A stretch of 64,000 nucleotides of DNA from Castor canadensis (GCF_047511655.1 NC_133391.1:101903384-101967383); one strand, 5' to 3'. Shown: positions 1 to 12,007, numbered from the stretch's first letter. The notes: generated from the sequence alone by a model not told the origin. Made by a program: numbers and translations.

Positions 1-3000
1 TGCTTACAGGAGACTCATCTCACCGACAGAAATAAGCATATGCTTAGGATGAAAGGCTGGAAGAAGATTTACCAAGCTAATGGCCCCCGAAAACAAGCAG
101 GAGTAGCAATACTTATCTCTGACAAAGTAGACTTCAAACCTACATTGATCAAACGAGACAAAGAAGGACATTCCATACTAATAAAAGGGGAAATAGACCA
201 AAAGGAAATAATAATCATCAATCTGTACGCACCCAATGTCAACGCACCCAATTTCATCAAACATACCCTAAAAGACCTAAAAGCATATATAAACGCCAAC
301 ACAGTGGTTGTGGGAGACTTTAACACTCCATTATCATCAATAGATAGGTCATCCAAACAAAAACTCAATAAAGAAATCCAAGATCTAAAATATGCAATAG
401 ATCAAGTGGACCTAGTAGATGTCTATAGAACATTTCATCCAACCTCTACACAATATACATTCTTCTCAGCAGCCCATGGAACCTTCTCCAAAATAGATCA
501 TATCCTAGGGCACAAAGCAAGCCTCAGCAAATATAAGAAAATAGAAATAATACCGTGCATACTATCTGACCACAATGCAGTAAAAGTAGAACTCAACAAC
601 AAAAGTAAAGACAAAAAACATGCAAAGAGCTGGAAACTAAATAACTCATTACTTAATGAAGAATGGATCATCGATGCAATAAAAGAGGAAATTAAAAAGT
701 TCCTAGAAGTCAATGAAAATGAAAACACAACCTACCGGAACCTATGGGACACAGCTAAGGCAGTCTTGAGAGGAAAGTTTATAGCCATGAGTGCATATAT
801 TAAAAAGATTGAAAGATCCCAAATCAATGACCTAATGATACATCTCAAACTCCTAGAAAAACAAGAACAAGCAAATCCCAAAACAAATAGGAGAGAAATA
901 ATAAAAATAAGAGCTGAAATCAACGAAATAGAAACCAAAAAAACCATACAAAGAATTAATGAAACAAAAAGTTGGTTCTTTGAAAAAATAAACAAGATCG
1001 ATAGACCCCTGGCAAACCTGACTAAAATGAGGAGAGAAAAAACCCAAATTAGTAGAATCAGGAATGCAAAAGGGGAGATAACAACAAACACCATGGAAGT
1101 CCAGGAAATCATCAGAGACTACTTTGAGAACCTATATTCAAATAAATTTGAAAATCTAAAAGAAATGGACAGATTTCTAGATACATATGATCATCCAAAA
1201 CTGAACCAAGAGGAAATTAATCACCTGAATAGACCTATAACACAAAATGAAATTGAAGCAGCAATCAAGAGTCTCCCCAAAAAGAAAAGTCCAGGACCTG
1301 ATGGATTCTCTGCTGAATTCTATCAGACCTTTAAAGAAGAACTGATACCAACCCTCCTTAAACTGTTCCATGAAATAGAAAGGGAAGGAAAACTGCCAAA
1401 CACATTTTATGAAGCCAGTATTACACTTATCCCAAAACCAGGCAAAGACACCTCCAAAAAGGAGAACTATAGGCCAATCTCCTTAATGAACATTGATGCA
1501 AAAATCCTCAACAAAATAATGGCAAATCGAATTCAGCAACACATCAAAAAGATTATCCACCACGACCAGGTAGGCTTCATCCCAGGGATGCAGGGGTGGT
1601 TCAACATACGAAAATCAATAAACGTAATAAACCACATTAACAGAAGCAAAGACAAAAACCACTTGATCATCTCAATAGATGCAGAAAAAGCCTTTGATAA
1701 GATCCAACATCATTTCATGATAAAAGCTCTAAGAAAACTAGGAATAGAAGGAAAGTTCCTCAACATTATAAAAGCTACATATGACAAACCTACAGCCAGC
1801 ATTATACTTAACGGAGAAAAATTAAAACCGTTCCCTCTAAAATCAGGAACCAGACAAGGATGCCCACTATCTCCACTCCTATTCAACATAGTACTGGAAT
1901 TCCTAGCCAGAGCAATTAGGGAAGAAGAAGGAATAAAAGGAATACAAATAGGTAAAGAAACTGTCAAAATATCCCTATTTGCAGACGACATGATCCTATA
2001 CCTTAAAGACCCAAAAAACTCTACTCAGAAGCTTCTAGACATCATCAATAGCTATAGCAAAGTAGCAGGATATAAAATCAACATAGAAAAATCATTAGCA
2101 TTTCTATACACTAACAATGAGCAAACGGAAAAAGAATGTATGAAAACAATTCCATTTACAATAGCCTCAAAAAAAATCAAATACCTAGGTGTAAACCTAA
2201 CAAAAGATGTGAAAGACCTCTACAAGGAAAACTATACACTTCTGAAGAAAGAGATTGAGGAAGACTATAGAAAGTGGAGAGATCTCCCATGCTCATGGAT
2301 TGGTAGAATCAACATAGTAAAAATGTCGATACTCCCCAAAGTAATCTACATGTTTAATGCAATTCCCATCAAAATTCCAATGACATTCATTAAAGAGATT
2401 GAAAAATCTACTGTGAAATTTATATGGAAACACAAGAGGCCACGAATAGCCAAGGCAATACTCAGTCAAAAGAACAATGCAGGAGGTATCACAATACCTG
2501 ACTTCAAACTATATTACAAAGCAATAACAATAAAAACAGCATGGTACTGGCACAAAAACAGACATGAAGACCAGTGGAACAGAATAGAGGATCCAGATAT
2601 GAAGCCACACAACTATGAGCAACTTATCTTTGACAAAGGAGCTAAAAATATACGATGGAGAAATAGCAACCTCTTCAACAAAAACTGCTGGGAAAACTGG
2701 TTAGCAGTCTGCAAAAAACTGAAACTAGATCCATGTATATCACCCTATACCAAGATTAACTCAAAATGGATCAAGGATCTTAATATCAGACCCCAAACTC
2801 TTAAGTTGATACAAGAAAGAGTAGGAAATACTCTGGAGTTAGTAGGTATAGGTAAAAACTTTCTCAATGAAACCCCAGCAGCACAGCAACTAAGAGATAG
2901 CATAGATAAATGGGACCTCATAAAACTAAAAAGCTTCTGTTCATCAAAAGAAATGGTCTCTAAACTGAAGAGAACACCCACAGAGTGGGAGAAAATATTT

Positions 3001-3819
3001 GCCAATTATACATCAGACAAAGGACTGATAACCAGAATATACAGGGAACTTAAAAAACTAAATTCTCCCAAAACTAATGAACCAATAAAGAAATGGGCAT
3101 GTGAACTAAACAGAACTTTCTCAAAAGAAGAAATTCAAATGGCCAGAAAACACATGAAAAAATGCTCACCATCTCTAGCAATAAAGGAAATGCAAATTAA
3201 AACCACACTAAGATTCCACCTCACCCCTGTTAGAATAGCCATCATCAGCAACACCACCAACAACAGGTGTTGGCGAGGATGGGGGGAAAAAGGAACCCTT
3301 TTACACTGTTGGTGGGAATGTAGACTAGAACAACCACTCTGGAAAAAAATTTGGAGGCTACTTAAAAAGATGGACATCTATCTACCATTTGATCCAGCAA
3401 TACCACTCTTGGGGATATACACAAAAGACTGTTACTCCAGAGGCACCTGCACATCCATGTTTATTGCGGCACTATTCACAATAGCCAAGTTATGGAAACA
3501 GCCAAGATGTCCCAGCACTGACGAATGGATTAAGAAAATGTGGTATCTATACACAATGGAATTTTATGCAGCCATGAAGAAGAACGAAATGTTATCATTC
3601 GCTGGTAAATGGATGGAATTGGAGAACATCATTCTGAGTGAGGTTAGCCTGGCTCAAAAGACCAAAAATCGTATGTTCTCCTCATATGTGGACATTAGAT
3701 CAAGGGCAAACACAACAAGGGGATTGGACTATGAGCACATGATAAAAGCGAGAGCACACAAGGGAGGGATGAGGATAGGTAAGACACCTAAAAAACTAGC
3801 TAGCATTTGTTGCCCTTAA
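1..3819 (+). CDS. LINE-1 ORF2 protein (endonuclease/reverse transcriptase), 5' partial
   Basis: ORF2p nicks target DNA and reverse-transcribes L1 (and SINE) RNA at the nick. The frame is open from base 1 (reading C-L-Q-E-T-H) to the stop at 3817-3819, giving 1272 codons in the window. By alignment with the known L1 family, about 39 N-terminal residues are missing. Visible endonuclease motifs are QETH (nt 7-18, catalytic Glu), GDFNTP (about 313-330), SKIDH (about 487-501) and LSDHN (about 562-576). Reverse-transcriptase motifs are PGPDGF (about 1291-1308), [23 protein letters not shown] and FADD (1978-1989). The C-terminal Cys/His motif reads C-x3-W-x7-H-x4-C: the expected second Cys is Trp (codon 3280-3282), whereas the 38-kb copy keeps Cys. 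The C-terminus runs roughly 40 residues past the usual L1 end, and both copies share this. Apart from the Cys change it looks intact, but activity cannot be judged without ORF1 and the 5' UTR. Confidence 0.93.
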   Translation, partial: CLQETHLTDRNKHMLRMKGWKKIYQANGPRKQAGVAILISDKVDFKPTLIKRDKEGHSILIKGEIDQKEIIIINLYAPNVNAPNFIKHTLKDLKAYINANTVVVGDFNTPLSSIDRSSKQKLNKEIQDLKYAIDQVDLVDVYRTFHPTSTQYTFFSAAHGTFSKIDHILGHKASLSKYKKIEIIPCILSDHNAVKVELNNKSKDKKHAKSWKLNNSLLNEEWIIDAIKEEIKKFLEVNENENTTYRNLWDTAKAVLRGKFIAMSAYIKKIERSQINDLMIHLKLLEKQEQANPKTNRREIIKIRAEINEIETKKTIQRINETKSWFFEKINKIDRPLANLTKMRREKTQISRIRNAKGEITTNTMEVQEIIRDYFENLYSNKFENLKEMDRFLDTYDHPKLNQEEINHLNRPITQNEIEAAIKSLPKKKSPGPDGFSAEFYQTFKEELIPTLLKLFHEIEREGKLPNTFYEASITLIPKPGKDTSKKENYRPISLMNIDAKILNKIMANRIQQHIKKIIHHDQVGFIPGMQGWFNIRKSINVINHINRSKDKNHLIISIDAEKAFDKIQHHFMIKALRKLGIEGKFLNIIKATYDKPTASIILNGEKLKPFPLKSGTRQGCPLSPLLFNIVLEFLARAIREEEGIKGIQIGKETVKISLFADDMILYLKDPKNSTQKLLDIINSYSKVAGYKINIEKSLAFLYTNNEQTEKECMKTIPFTIASKKIKYLGVNLTKDVKDLYKENYTLLKKEIEEDYRKWRDLPCSWIGRINIVKMSILPKVIYMFNAIPIKIPMTFIKEIEKSTVKFIWKHKRPRIAKAILSQKNNAGGITIPDFKLYYKAITIKTAWYWHKNRHEDQWNRIEDPDMKPHNYEQLIFDKGAKNIRWRNSNLFNKNCWENWLAVCKKLKLDPCISPYTKINSKWIKDLNIRPQTLKLIQERVGNTLELVGIGKNFLNETPAAQQLRDSIDKWDLIKLKSFCSSKEMVSKLKRTPTEWEKIFANYTSDKGLITRIYRELKKLNSPKTNEPIKKWACELNRTFSKEEIQMARKHMKKCSPSLAIKEMQIKTTLRFHLTPVRIAIISNTTNNRCWRGWGEKGTLLHCWWECRLEQPLWKKIWRLLKKMDIYLPFDPAIPLLGIYTKDCYSRGTCTSMFIAALFTIAKLWKQPRCPSTDEWIKKMWYLYTMEFYAAMKKNEMLSFAGKWMELENIILSEVSLAQKTKNRMFSSYVDIRSRANTTRGLDYEHMIKARAHKGGMRIGKTPKKLASICCP

Positions 3820-4225
3820 TGCAGAGAAACTAAAGCAGATACCTTAAAGCAACTGAGGCCAATAGGAAAAGGGGACCAGGAACTAGAGAAAAGGTTAGAT
3901 CAAAAAGAATTAACCTAGAAGGTAACACACACGCACAGGAAATCAATGTGAGTCAATGCCCTGTATAGCTATCCTTATCTCAACCAGCAAAACCCCTTGT
4001 TCCTTCCTATTATTGCTTATACTCTCTCTACAACAAAATTAGAGATAAGGGCAAAATAGTTTCTGCTGGGTATTGAGGGGGGGAGCGGGAGGGGGTGGAG
4101 TGGGTGGTAAGGGAGGGGGTGGGGGCAGGGGGGAGAAATGAACCAAGCCTTGTATGCACATATGAATAATAAAAGAAAAATGAAAAAAAAATAAAATAAA
4201 AATAAATGAATAAATAAATAAATAA
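3820..4225 (+). other. L1 3' UTR with G-rich tract, poly(A) signal and tail
   Basis: After the ORF2 stop comes about 250 nt of non-coding sequence, then a G-rich tract (4076-4134) with at least eight runs of three or more G. Next come the family 3' end (about 4138-4166), AATAAA at 4168-4173, and an A-rich tail with ATAAA/AAAT units to about 4225. The same order appears in reverse at 37560-37935. Confidence 0.85.
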
Positions 4226-4424
4226 AAGAGTTGGTTAACTTGGAGAAATGGTTGATTCTAAGTCTGGGTCAGGGAAAGCACATAATAAGCTTGCTGATAA
4301 AAGAAAGCAGTCAAACTATGATGGAGACATGTCAAAAGAATACACAAGCCACTTTCCCAGGGCTTCCACTAGCTAAATAGGGGATAACTGGAGTGAAATG
4401 TCATTTTCTTTTTCTTCTTCTTTT
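4226..4424. other. Unassigned AT-rich intergenic sequence
   Basis: About 200 bp between the L1 tail and an older repeat. I see no open frame or repeat family that I can name. Confidence 0.4.
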
Positions 4425-4738
4425 CATATACAAAAGCAGAGACTAGGAAGGCAGAACAGGTCCTGCCTGGGGGAATTGGTACCAGTGCAAGGAGGGAGGA
4501 TGTGGGGAGAGGGTGTAGGAGGGTGAATATGGTCCAAATTCTGTGTACACACGTATGTAAATGGAAAAATGATATCTGCTGAAACTATTCTAGGAATGAA
4601 GGAGCGGGGAATGAAGGAAAATAGTGGAGGGGGTGAATTCAAGGATGATATATTTATATATTGTAAGAAGTTTTGTAAATGCCACAATGTACCCTCACCC
4701 AGCACAACAATAAAAAATAAATTAATTTTTTTTTAAAA
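4425..4738 (+). repeat. Old L1-type 3' end fragment (probable)
   Basis: Purine-rich sequence with a non-coding L1 3' UTR character. It ends in a gene-like 3' terminus: 'aacaataaaaaataaa' (AATAAA near 4709) followed by a T/A-rich run. It differs from the young L1 tail just upstream and is probably an older family. The assignment is from memory of rodent L1 ends. Confidence 0.4.
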
Positions 4739-4754
4739 AGATAGGTAATGATAG

Positions 4755-5001
4755 ACCAGGCACCAGTGGCTCACATCTGTAATTCTAGCTACTTGAGAGG
4801 CAAAGATCAGGAGAATCATGGTTTGAGTCCAGCCCAGGCAAATAGTTCACAAAACCCTATCTATCTAAAAGTACCCAGCACTCAAAAGGGCTGGCAGAAG
4901 GGTTCAAATGGTAAAGCGCTTGCCTAGCAAGCGTGCGGCCCTGAGTTCAAACCTCAGAATTGCCAAAAAATATATATTATATATATATATTATTATATAT
5001 A
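4755..5001 (+). repeat. Composite SINE (B1-like head + tRNA/ID-like unit)
   Basis: The head reads 'gtggctcacatctgtaattc' and is followed by a tRNA-like unit with 'gagttcaaacc' (B box) and a TA-rich tail. A 9-bp duplication 'taatgatag' flanks it at 4746-4754 and 5002-5010. Confidence 0.85.
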
Positions 5002-5428
5002 TAATGATAGTAATAAACTAAAGCCCAAATTAATTAATAGTTTAAATAAATAAATAAGTACAAAGTTTTGTAAGGAGTGCTATACTTTCAAAGTCTGAAA
5101 GAACTTCTTTACAAAATACTCATTACCAAAGGAAGAAGGAAAAAGAAAAAAACCTAACTTAATAGTTATGAATTCTGATAGAAAGATCCTCTATGAAGTG
5201 ACTATTAGTAATGTAACAAATAAAAATTATGTATCATCTGATAGGATTCAACGAGAAGAGAACAGCTTCACTTTGAGATGTTCCTGCTAAAATCCAATCA
5301 CTCAGCCTTGCCCAACTGCACCACAGAACATAGTGACTTTTGTTTTTCAATTCTCTCCACAAATAATTAATAATTAATGGTATTCTAGGTATATTGAAAG
5401 TAGTTATTTTTTCATCCAAAAGCTATTG

Positions 5429-6085
5429 TGATGGCTAATTTTATGTGTCAACTTGAGTAAGTCACCAGTTGCCTGGATATCTAGTTTAACATTATTTCTT
5501 ACCATGTCTGCAAAGGTGTTTCTGCAAGAAACTAGTATTTGAATTGATGGTTAAGCAAAGCAGATGGCCCTCCCCCAATGTTCGTGAACACAATGCAATC
5601 TGTTGACGGCCCAAACAGAGCAAGAAAGATGAAGGATATATATATTTTTTGGTGGCAGGGAGGGTGTTGGCAGCACTGAGGTTTGAAATCAGGGCCTCAT
5701 GCTTGCTAGACTGGCACTCTACCACTTGAGCCACTCTGCCAGTTCTGTTTATGTGATGGGTTTTTTCAAGATAGGGTTTCAAGAACTATTTGTCTAGGAC
5801 TGGCTTCGAACGTCAATCCTCCTGACGAAAGACGAAGGTTTAATTCACTTTCTGCCTAACTATTTGAGCTGGCACAGAGCTTCCTTCTCCTGCCCTCAGA
5901 CCCCTGCTTCTCAGACCTACAACTCACACTGAATTTCACCAGTAGCCTCCTGGGTCTCCAGCTTGTAGATGGCAGGTCATGGGACTTCTCAGCTTCCACC
6001 ATCTCACAATACCTTACTTACACTAAATACTTTTCTAGATACAGCTACTTTTTCTGTTTTTCTGGTGAACCTTTACTAATACAGA
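5429..6085 (+). repeat. Ancient interspersed repeat, probably LTR class, split by a SINE
   Basis: Starts 'gtgatggctaattttatgtg' and ends '...cctttactaataca', a pattern of a widespread old mammalian repeat that I cannot name with certainty. It is interrupted by the reverse SINE at 5636-5826. The two halves read as one element once the SINE is removed. Confidence 0.5.
5636..5826 (-). repeat. Composite SINE, reverse, nested in older repeat
   Basis: Reverse complement of the tRNA/ID-like unit ('ctctaccacttgagccactc') and the B1-like head. The flanking duplication is 12 bp with one mismatch: 'gaaagatgaagg' (5624-5635) and 'gaaagacgaagg' (5827-5838). Confidence 0.85.
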
Positions 6086-6550
6086 TTTCTTAAAGTATTA
6101 CTGTTTAATTCTTGCCCAGAGCAAGCCCTGGTTGAAAAAAAAATCACAAAAAGTTATTTTGTTATTCTATAAAATAACTGGTCTATATTCCTCAAGAGTC
6201 AAAGTCATTAAAGACCAGGAAGATAAATTTATGCTCCTGACAAAGAAACTACATGAAAACAACATGGAGCAGATGATTCTGAAATCAGCTCTACTGCTCT
6301 ACAGGAGAATATTGATGCCACTGGTTAATACCTATTAGGCTTTGAAAAGAACATGGAAGCAGTGTCTAACACCAATGGCTTGATTTTTATGGTTGTAATA
6401 TGGTTACAAAGGCAAATGTCCTTATGGCAAATGTAAACTATTTGGGTGTTGTTTTGGCAAATTACTCTCAAATGGTCCAGGAAAAAGTCTGTACTATACC
6501 TGCAATGTTTCTGTATATTTTTAGTTGTTTCAAATGCAAAGAAAAATTAA

Positions 6551-6672
6551 ACCAGGTGTGGTAATGTATGCCTATAATTCTAGTAGTTGGGAGGCTGAGA
6601 TAGGAAGACCTCAAGTTTGAGGCCAGCCTGGGCTACATAGTGAGACCCTAGCTCAATAAAACAAAATCAAAT
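6551..6672 (+). repeat. B1-like SINE
   Basis: 'ccaggtgtggtaatgtatgc ... ggccagcctgggctacatag ... gagaccctagctc' followed by an A-rich tail. This is the 7SL-derived B1 pattern. Confidence 0.85.
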
Positions 6673-6904
6673 GAACAAATATGAAACTGAAATCTTTATT
6701 ACCATCTTGACTCTTTCTCCATGTTCCTCATCTCAGTGAAGAATTCTGCCATTCACATGGCCTAAGCCAGAAATCCAGTGTACTCCTTGACTTCCCTTTC
6801 CTCCACTACAATACACACCCAATTAACATTCCTCCCCATATCCACATCCAATTACACACTATCTGATGATTTATCTACTTCATTGTTTTTAAAAGTATTG
6901 TTAA

Positions 6905-6975
6905 GGACTGGAGGTAGTGGCAGAGCACCTGGCAACCTCAAGGTACTAAATTCAAACTCCAGTACAGAAAAAAAG
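6905..6975 (+). repeat. Degenerate tRNA/ID-like SINE
   Basis: 'ggactggaggtagtggcaga' through 'attcaaactccagtacagaa' and an A-run. Shortened and diverged. Confidence 0.6.
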
Positions 6976-7261
6976 GTAATTAAAAAAATTTCTAAATATA
7001 TATTAATTCATTTTAAACTAATATATATATTTAATGACCAGTGTTTTACATATCTGATCAGTGAATTTATGAACCTAAACAGAAGTTCCTCTACATAGAA
7101 ATGCTTTTAGCAATTTTAATGTTTAAGAGGAACATTACCTTAATTGTCTCAACGTGTACAGATAACAAATAAAACATTATATAAGCAATACCCTTGAAAC
7201 AAACTTTTCTATTCTTTTCAGAATGCTTGAAATGCCAGCTATGTCCTAAGTATGCTAAAAA

Positions 7262-7575
7262 ATGCCTAGCTGGACAAAGTGTCTCATACTTGTAATCCCA
7301 GTATTCTGGTGGCAGAGATTGGGAGGACTGTGGTTTGAGGCCAACAGGGATGAAAAATTAATGAGACCCCCCCATCTCAACAAATAAGCCAGGAATGACC
7401 ACTCACCTTTTTAATCCAGCTATGAGAGAAGTATAGGTAGGAGGATCCTGATCTAAGGACAGCTCCACAAAAAAATGGGAGAACCTAGAGGAAAACAACT
7501 AAAGCAAAAAGGCCTGCAGAGAAGTGACTCAAGTGTAAGACCCTGAGTTTGAACCCCAGTACTACCAAAAAATTA
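7262..7575 (+). repeat. Long composite SINE (two B1-like modules + tRNA/ID-like end)
   Basis: A diverged B1-like head, a second B1-like stretch from about 7392, and a tRNA-like end 'gtgactcaagtgtaagaccc ... tttgaaccccagtactacca'. The copy at 58400-58705 has the same three-part order. Confidence 0.7.
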
Positions 7576-8124
7576 CAATAAATAATATCACAGGTTTCAT
7601 TTAGATTCCCTTTCACCATGGTACACAATTGTTTTTCCTAAGGTCCTACTGAAAGCAAGCTTAAAGACTTTCTGCTCATCAGTGCCATTATATAGCAATG
7701 GTATACAATGCTAAAAGAAAATATATAGATTTTAATATTATTTCCTTTTTAGCCATTAGAAAGGTTAGCAAAGACAAATTTTTCTTGGAATTTGGGGCTA
7801 CATCATGATAGAGACACTGTGGCAGTCAGCATTGATTTTTTTTTTAGTTATAATTTTTAATTTCCTGAGGGAAATTCAGAAATCCTTATCAGCATTGATA
7901 TTTTAAAAAATGATGGCTTTCAACTTATGTTTAATCCATCAGTCAGGTTTTATGTGGCTACCTAGAACTTTCAATATGATCCTACAATCTCACAGGGGAA
8001 AATTGCTTAAAAATCATCTATCACCCTATCACATAAACATTCGTTGACTGTGTATTAGCTGTCAGGCACTATGCTAGGTCCTAGAGATATAAAAATACTT
8101 AACATAGGCACTGGATAAAACATG

Positions 8125-8207
8125 GAAATGTCTTTGAGAGGACATAGCGGCTCAAGCACCTGCTTAGCAAGCACAGAGCCCTGAGTTCAAACGCCAGTAC
8201 TGCTAAA
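8125..8207 (+). repeat. tRNA/ID-like SINE
   Basis: 'gcggctcaagcacctgctta ... gagttcaaacgccagtactg' with a short A-rich end. Confidence 0.75.
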
Positions 8208-8404
8208 AGACAAAGTGTCCTTTGAAGTGCTTGGGGCTGTTGAAGAGATACTCAGACTACATAAAAACCTGCTAAGGACAAGGGTTTTCAAAGCTGCTGT
8301 CAACACACAAGAGAAACACAATCCAACCTGAGGGAGGTGCAGAACCTTCCCATGGGAGGTTGCAGCTTACGGATGAATAGGACCGTCTAAGAAACAAGGT
8401 ACAC

Positions 8405-8545
8405 CTAGCTCAAACTCTAATGCCACCATCACTGATTGTTTGACCTTGAATAAGTTACTTTGTCTCCCCAAGCCTGTTTCTCTATGAGATCCAAATAAGG
8501 TAGAGTAAAAAAACACAGTGCCTGACATCAAACATGCTGTTGCAT
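8405..8545 (+). repeat. MIR fragment
   Basis: Carries the MIR core pattern 'tttgaccttgaataagttac' with 'gtgcctgacatcaaa' downstream. Diverged, as expected for this ancient SINE. Confidence 0.6.
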
Positions 8546-9061
8546 GGTTGATACATTGATGACTTTTCTTTCTCCCCCTTTTCCCCACCCCACACTCATG
8601 GTTTTGGACTTCTTGGCCGATGTATCTGTATCCCAACTTACAGAGGAAAAAAGTCAATGCCACCCTTCACCATCACTCCCTGTCCTCCCACCTTCTGTCA
8701 TCAGTCAAATGTTCCAATGCCCTGGAAAATCTTCCTGACTTCCTGCCATCACAGGCATGCCTATACCATGAACACTACTGGACACGAGCCTTTTACTGAG
8801 GTGTCTTTGGACTGGCTGTCCCCAGAAGTTTCCTTGCACCCTTCTGTATCACCCATCCTCCACCAGATAAGTTGCTTGCTCTTCACTTTCATGCTACTCC
8901 CCTGCTTGGTCTTCCTTGCTGACGTTTTAGTGATTTTTAGACAGGTCATTACCCAACATTGCATTTCATTTCACTTGAAGTGAACAGCAAACTTTCAGTA
9001 ATTTGAATTATGTGAAAATGAACCTATGACAACAAAAAACACAAAATAAAATCACTTTAAG

Positions 9062-9232
9062 AGCAGGCAAAATGACTCACACCTATAATCCCAGCTAATT
9101 AGGAAATGAAGATCAGGAAGATCACAGATTGAGGTGCCAGCCTAAGCCAAAAAGAAGGAAAGGGAGGGGCGGAGGGAGGGAGGGGAGGAAAGGGGAGGGG
9201 AGGAAGGAAAGAAGGAAGGAAGAAAGGAAGAA
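9062..9232 (+). repeat. B1-like SINE fragment with GGAA/GGGA purine tract
   Basis: 'actcacacctataatcccag' head followed from about 9151 by an all-purine run of GGGA, GGAA and GAAA units to 9232. The purine run probably grew from the SINE tail. Confidence 0.7.
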
Positions 9233-9354
9233 AACACCAGAGATGGAAGAAAATTATTTGATTAGAACACAAAATCATTGAGGCTTGTAAGGACAAAGTC
9301 TAATTTTAGAAACAGAATAACAGTATGGCCTTTTGTTCTTTCCCATATCAACTT

Positions 9355-9755
9355 CTTAGTCTGTTTTCAGTTTCTATAACAAAATACCTAAAACTGAGTA
9401 ATTTACAATGAAAAGAGGTTCATTTTGGCTCATGCTTCTGGAGGTTAAGAAGTCTAAGAAAGAACCACATCTAAGGAGGGCCTCATGCTACCTTACTCAA
9501 GGTACAAAATAAAAGGACAATTGGGTACATGTAAAACAGGCAAAATACAAGTGTCTGACTTGATTTATAACGACCTGTTCTCATGGTAATTAATACAGTT
9601 CCACAAGATCGAGGCCTCCATCAACTGGAGAAAGGCATTAATGCATTCATGACGGCTACAACCCCATGACCCAAACACCTCTGGTCAGGCCCATTTCTCC
9701 ACATTGCCACACTAACACATGAAATTTGGGGGATGCACTCAAACCACAGTGTCCT
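9355..9755 (-). repeat. MaLR-type LTR, reverse
   Basis: 'ataacaaaatacctaaaact ... aatttac' at the left and '...catgaaatttgggggatgca' at the right are the reverse complement of the two ends of a MaLR (MST-like) LTR. No internal region is seen. Confidence 0.65.
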
Positions 9756-10849
9756 TTTAAGGATCATTGGTCTTTCCCACAACACCTCCCACTGGCCACT
9801 TGTCTTTTAAGTGACTCTTAAGGTTTTATCTCCTCCTCTTCAGCTAATTATGAAAGGAAAGGAGCCGGATTCTACTCAGTTCCTGCTAAGACTTTCACTT
9901 TTCTTAAGGTTTCTAGCAAGTTTTACCAAAACAGATCAAAATGTTAGCAAAATAATAATAATAATAAATGAAAACTCAAATAAGCTAAACAATTTCTCCC
10001 TATTCCAGTGGCCCACCAGTAGAAAGTAAAGTGCCCCCTTACTTCTAAGAGCATAAAGAATATGACTTAGACATCACATATGTCTACGCTAGCTTCCAAA
10101 TTGTTTTTTAACTCATGCCTTATAAAATCATTTTGGTTCAACCAAAGCTTTTCTCCCACTTTTTAGAGACCAAGACTGAATATACAATTTTCATTTACAA
10201 ACTATTCATGATTTAATTGTTCCTCACTGTGGATACTTCGTGATGTGCATCTTTAGGACAGCATGTCTTCTCCCACACCCATAAAACGCTTCTTATATGT
10301 TTAGAAGTTCAAAGTAATAAAGCATTAAAATCCTATCAGATTCTCTATACTGAAATAATTTGAAATTTACATACGATCATTAAAATGTTAAGTCAATTTT
10401 GAGTAGGAAATTTTGGCTGCCTCATCTTCCACTGGGATGGGTTGATTTAGATAGTTTATATATAAATTAACAAGATGTTTATGGTACAAAAATAATAAAT
10501 ACAAAAACTGTTGATTTTCCATGTGACTTCACTTGGTCATAGATTAAAGGTGAGATTTGTCAGTTGAGCTGTTACCTAATCTGTTTCCTGGCTCTGAAAT
10601 AAAAGACAATTTGAAACACTTAGAATTCTGAAAGTAGTGATTCCTCCCTCTGTAAGCCTTTAAACTTAAGCTGTCCTCCCCCTTTCCTCCTAACAGGTTT
10701 CCCCTTTTTTAAAAATACTAACTACTTCTTCAAGTTAAATTTCCCCAAACAGGAAAAATAGTAACATGAAAACTGACATGATTAAGGATAGGTAAGAAGC
10801 AACAATTTTCTCATATAACTTTTTAGTGATGGTAACATAAAGATAGTAA

Positions 10850-10979
10850 CGAGACTGGGTATGATAGCACACACCTACACACCTATAATCCTCGTACTGG
10901 GGAGGCAGAGGCAAGAGGATCGAGAGTTCAAGGCCAACCTGGGCTTCATATCGGACCCAGTCTCAAAAAACAAAACAAA
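10850..10979 (+). repeat. B1-like SINE with target-site duplication
   Basis: B1-like body ('acctataatcctcgtactgg ... ttcaaggccaacctgggctt') with an A-rich tail. A perfect 11-bp duplication 'aaagatagtaa' flanks it at 10839-10849 and 10980-10990. Confidence 0.9.
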
Positions 10980-11344
10980 AAAGATAGTAATTAACAATGG
11001 TAAATAAAATTAAAACTAACTTTAGGTGACAGACTGTTTAATAGAAAAATGCTTCCATTAAACACTATTGAGAAGGCAATAGTAGTAAATTACAAATTTG
11101 GGGGGTTGTTATATCATTTATAACAATAATTTCCTTCATTCCCAGATAAAATGCAGGTGACTGGAAGATCAACGTTCCCTAGGTAAGGTATTGAATATAA
11201 ACTTCCACCTAGCCAAATATGCATTTGATTTTAAAAACTGGAAACTAATTCCTTTTGGTTATACTTTTGCCCCTAAAACTCAGTATCTGTCAAGAAAATA
11301 CTATTTTTTACCCTAATTCTATGCAGCTGTGCCTAGTCAAAAGT

Positions 11345-11485
11345 CACAAAGTTGACCCATGCCTGTAGTTCTAGCACTAGGGAGGCTAAGGAAGGAGGAT
11401 CTCGAGTTCAAGTTACCTGGGCCATATGTGGAATTGCAGGCCAGCCTGGACTACATAGTCAGACCCTTTGTAAAAAAGAGAAACG
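11345..11485 (+). repeat. B1-like SINE
   Basis: 'gacccatgcctgtagttcta ... ggccagcctggactacatag'. An internal insertion of about 15 nt separates the two halves of the body. Confidence 0.7.
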
Positions 11486-11516
11486 TCACAAAATAGTTCA
11501 GAAAAGAAATGTAGCA

Positions 11517-11610
11517 GGGCTAGTAGTGTTGCGCAAGTATTAGAGCACCTGCTTAGCAACCTCAAGGCCTTGAGTTCAAACCCCAGCACCACAAAAAAAA
11601 AAAAAAAAAG
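11517..11610 (+). repeat. tRNA/ID-like SINE with target-site duplication
   Basis: 'gagcacctgcttagcaacct ... gagttcaaaccccagcacca' and a 17-nt A run. A perfect 12-bp duplication 'agaaatgtagca' lies at 11505-11516 and 11611-11622. Confidence 0.92.
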
Positions 11611-11834
11611 AGAAATGTAGCATGTCTGATCCTTCTTACAGCCCAGATGCTACTTGAGCCTCATGAATAAATTTTACAATTCATCTTCCATGTGACAAGC
11701 CTTGCCATAGCTTAATTGGCAATGTTTTCCTATTATTTATTTGTACATTAAAATGAAATATACCAAAATGTTAATAGTGGTATCTTTAGGTGGATAGCAG
11801 AATTACAATTTTCTTTTAGTCAAGAAATCAAGTA

Positions 11835-11945
11835 AGGTGTGAATCCCAGCCAGATTTTGAGTTCAGAGCCAGCCAGGGTTGCACAGTGAGTTCCAGGTGA
11901 GTCTGAGAAATATGGCAAGACCTTATATCAAAAATATTTTTTTAA
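11835..11945 (+). repeat. Degenerate B1-like fragment
   Basis: 'gtgtgaatcccagccagatt' and 'agccagccagggttgcacag' recall the B1 body, with a long divergence and an A/T tail. Confidence 0.45.
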
Positions 11946-12007
11946 AAAGAGAAATTATTAATAATAAATTAAATGGTGTTCACATAACACAAGTTATAGC
12001 ATTTCTT

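Larger units (their letters stand above)
1..4225 (+). mobile_element. LINE-1 element, 3' part (young family), cut by window start
   Basis: The segment reads as ORF2 followed by a 3' UTR, a G-rich tract, an AATAAA signal and an A-rich tail of AAAT/AAATAAAT type. The 5' UTR, ORF1 and about the first 39 ORF2 residues lie outside the window, so the 5' target-site duplication cannot be checked. The ORF2 frame is unbroken, and a second copy at 37560-40371 (minus strand) is closely similar. This suggests a recently active lineage. Confidence 0.95.

Noticed and set aside
69-3377. Minus-strand open frames opposite L1 ORF2
   Set aside because: Antisense shadows of the L1 coding sequence, with the same segments repeated opposite the second copy.
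8544-8983. Overlapping plus frames of 64 and 108 codons
   Set aside because: No domain, no splice or promoter context, and overlapping open frames on the other strand.
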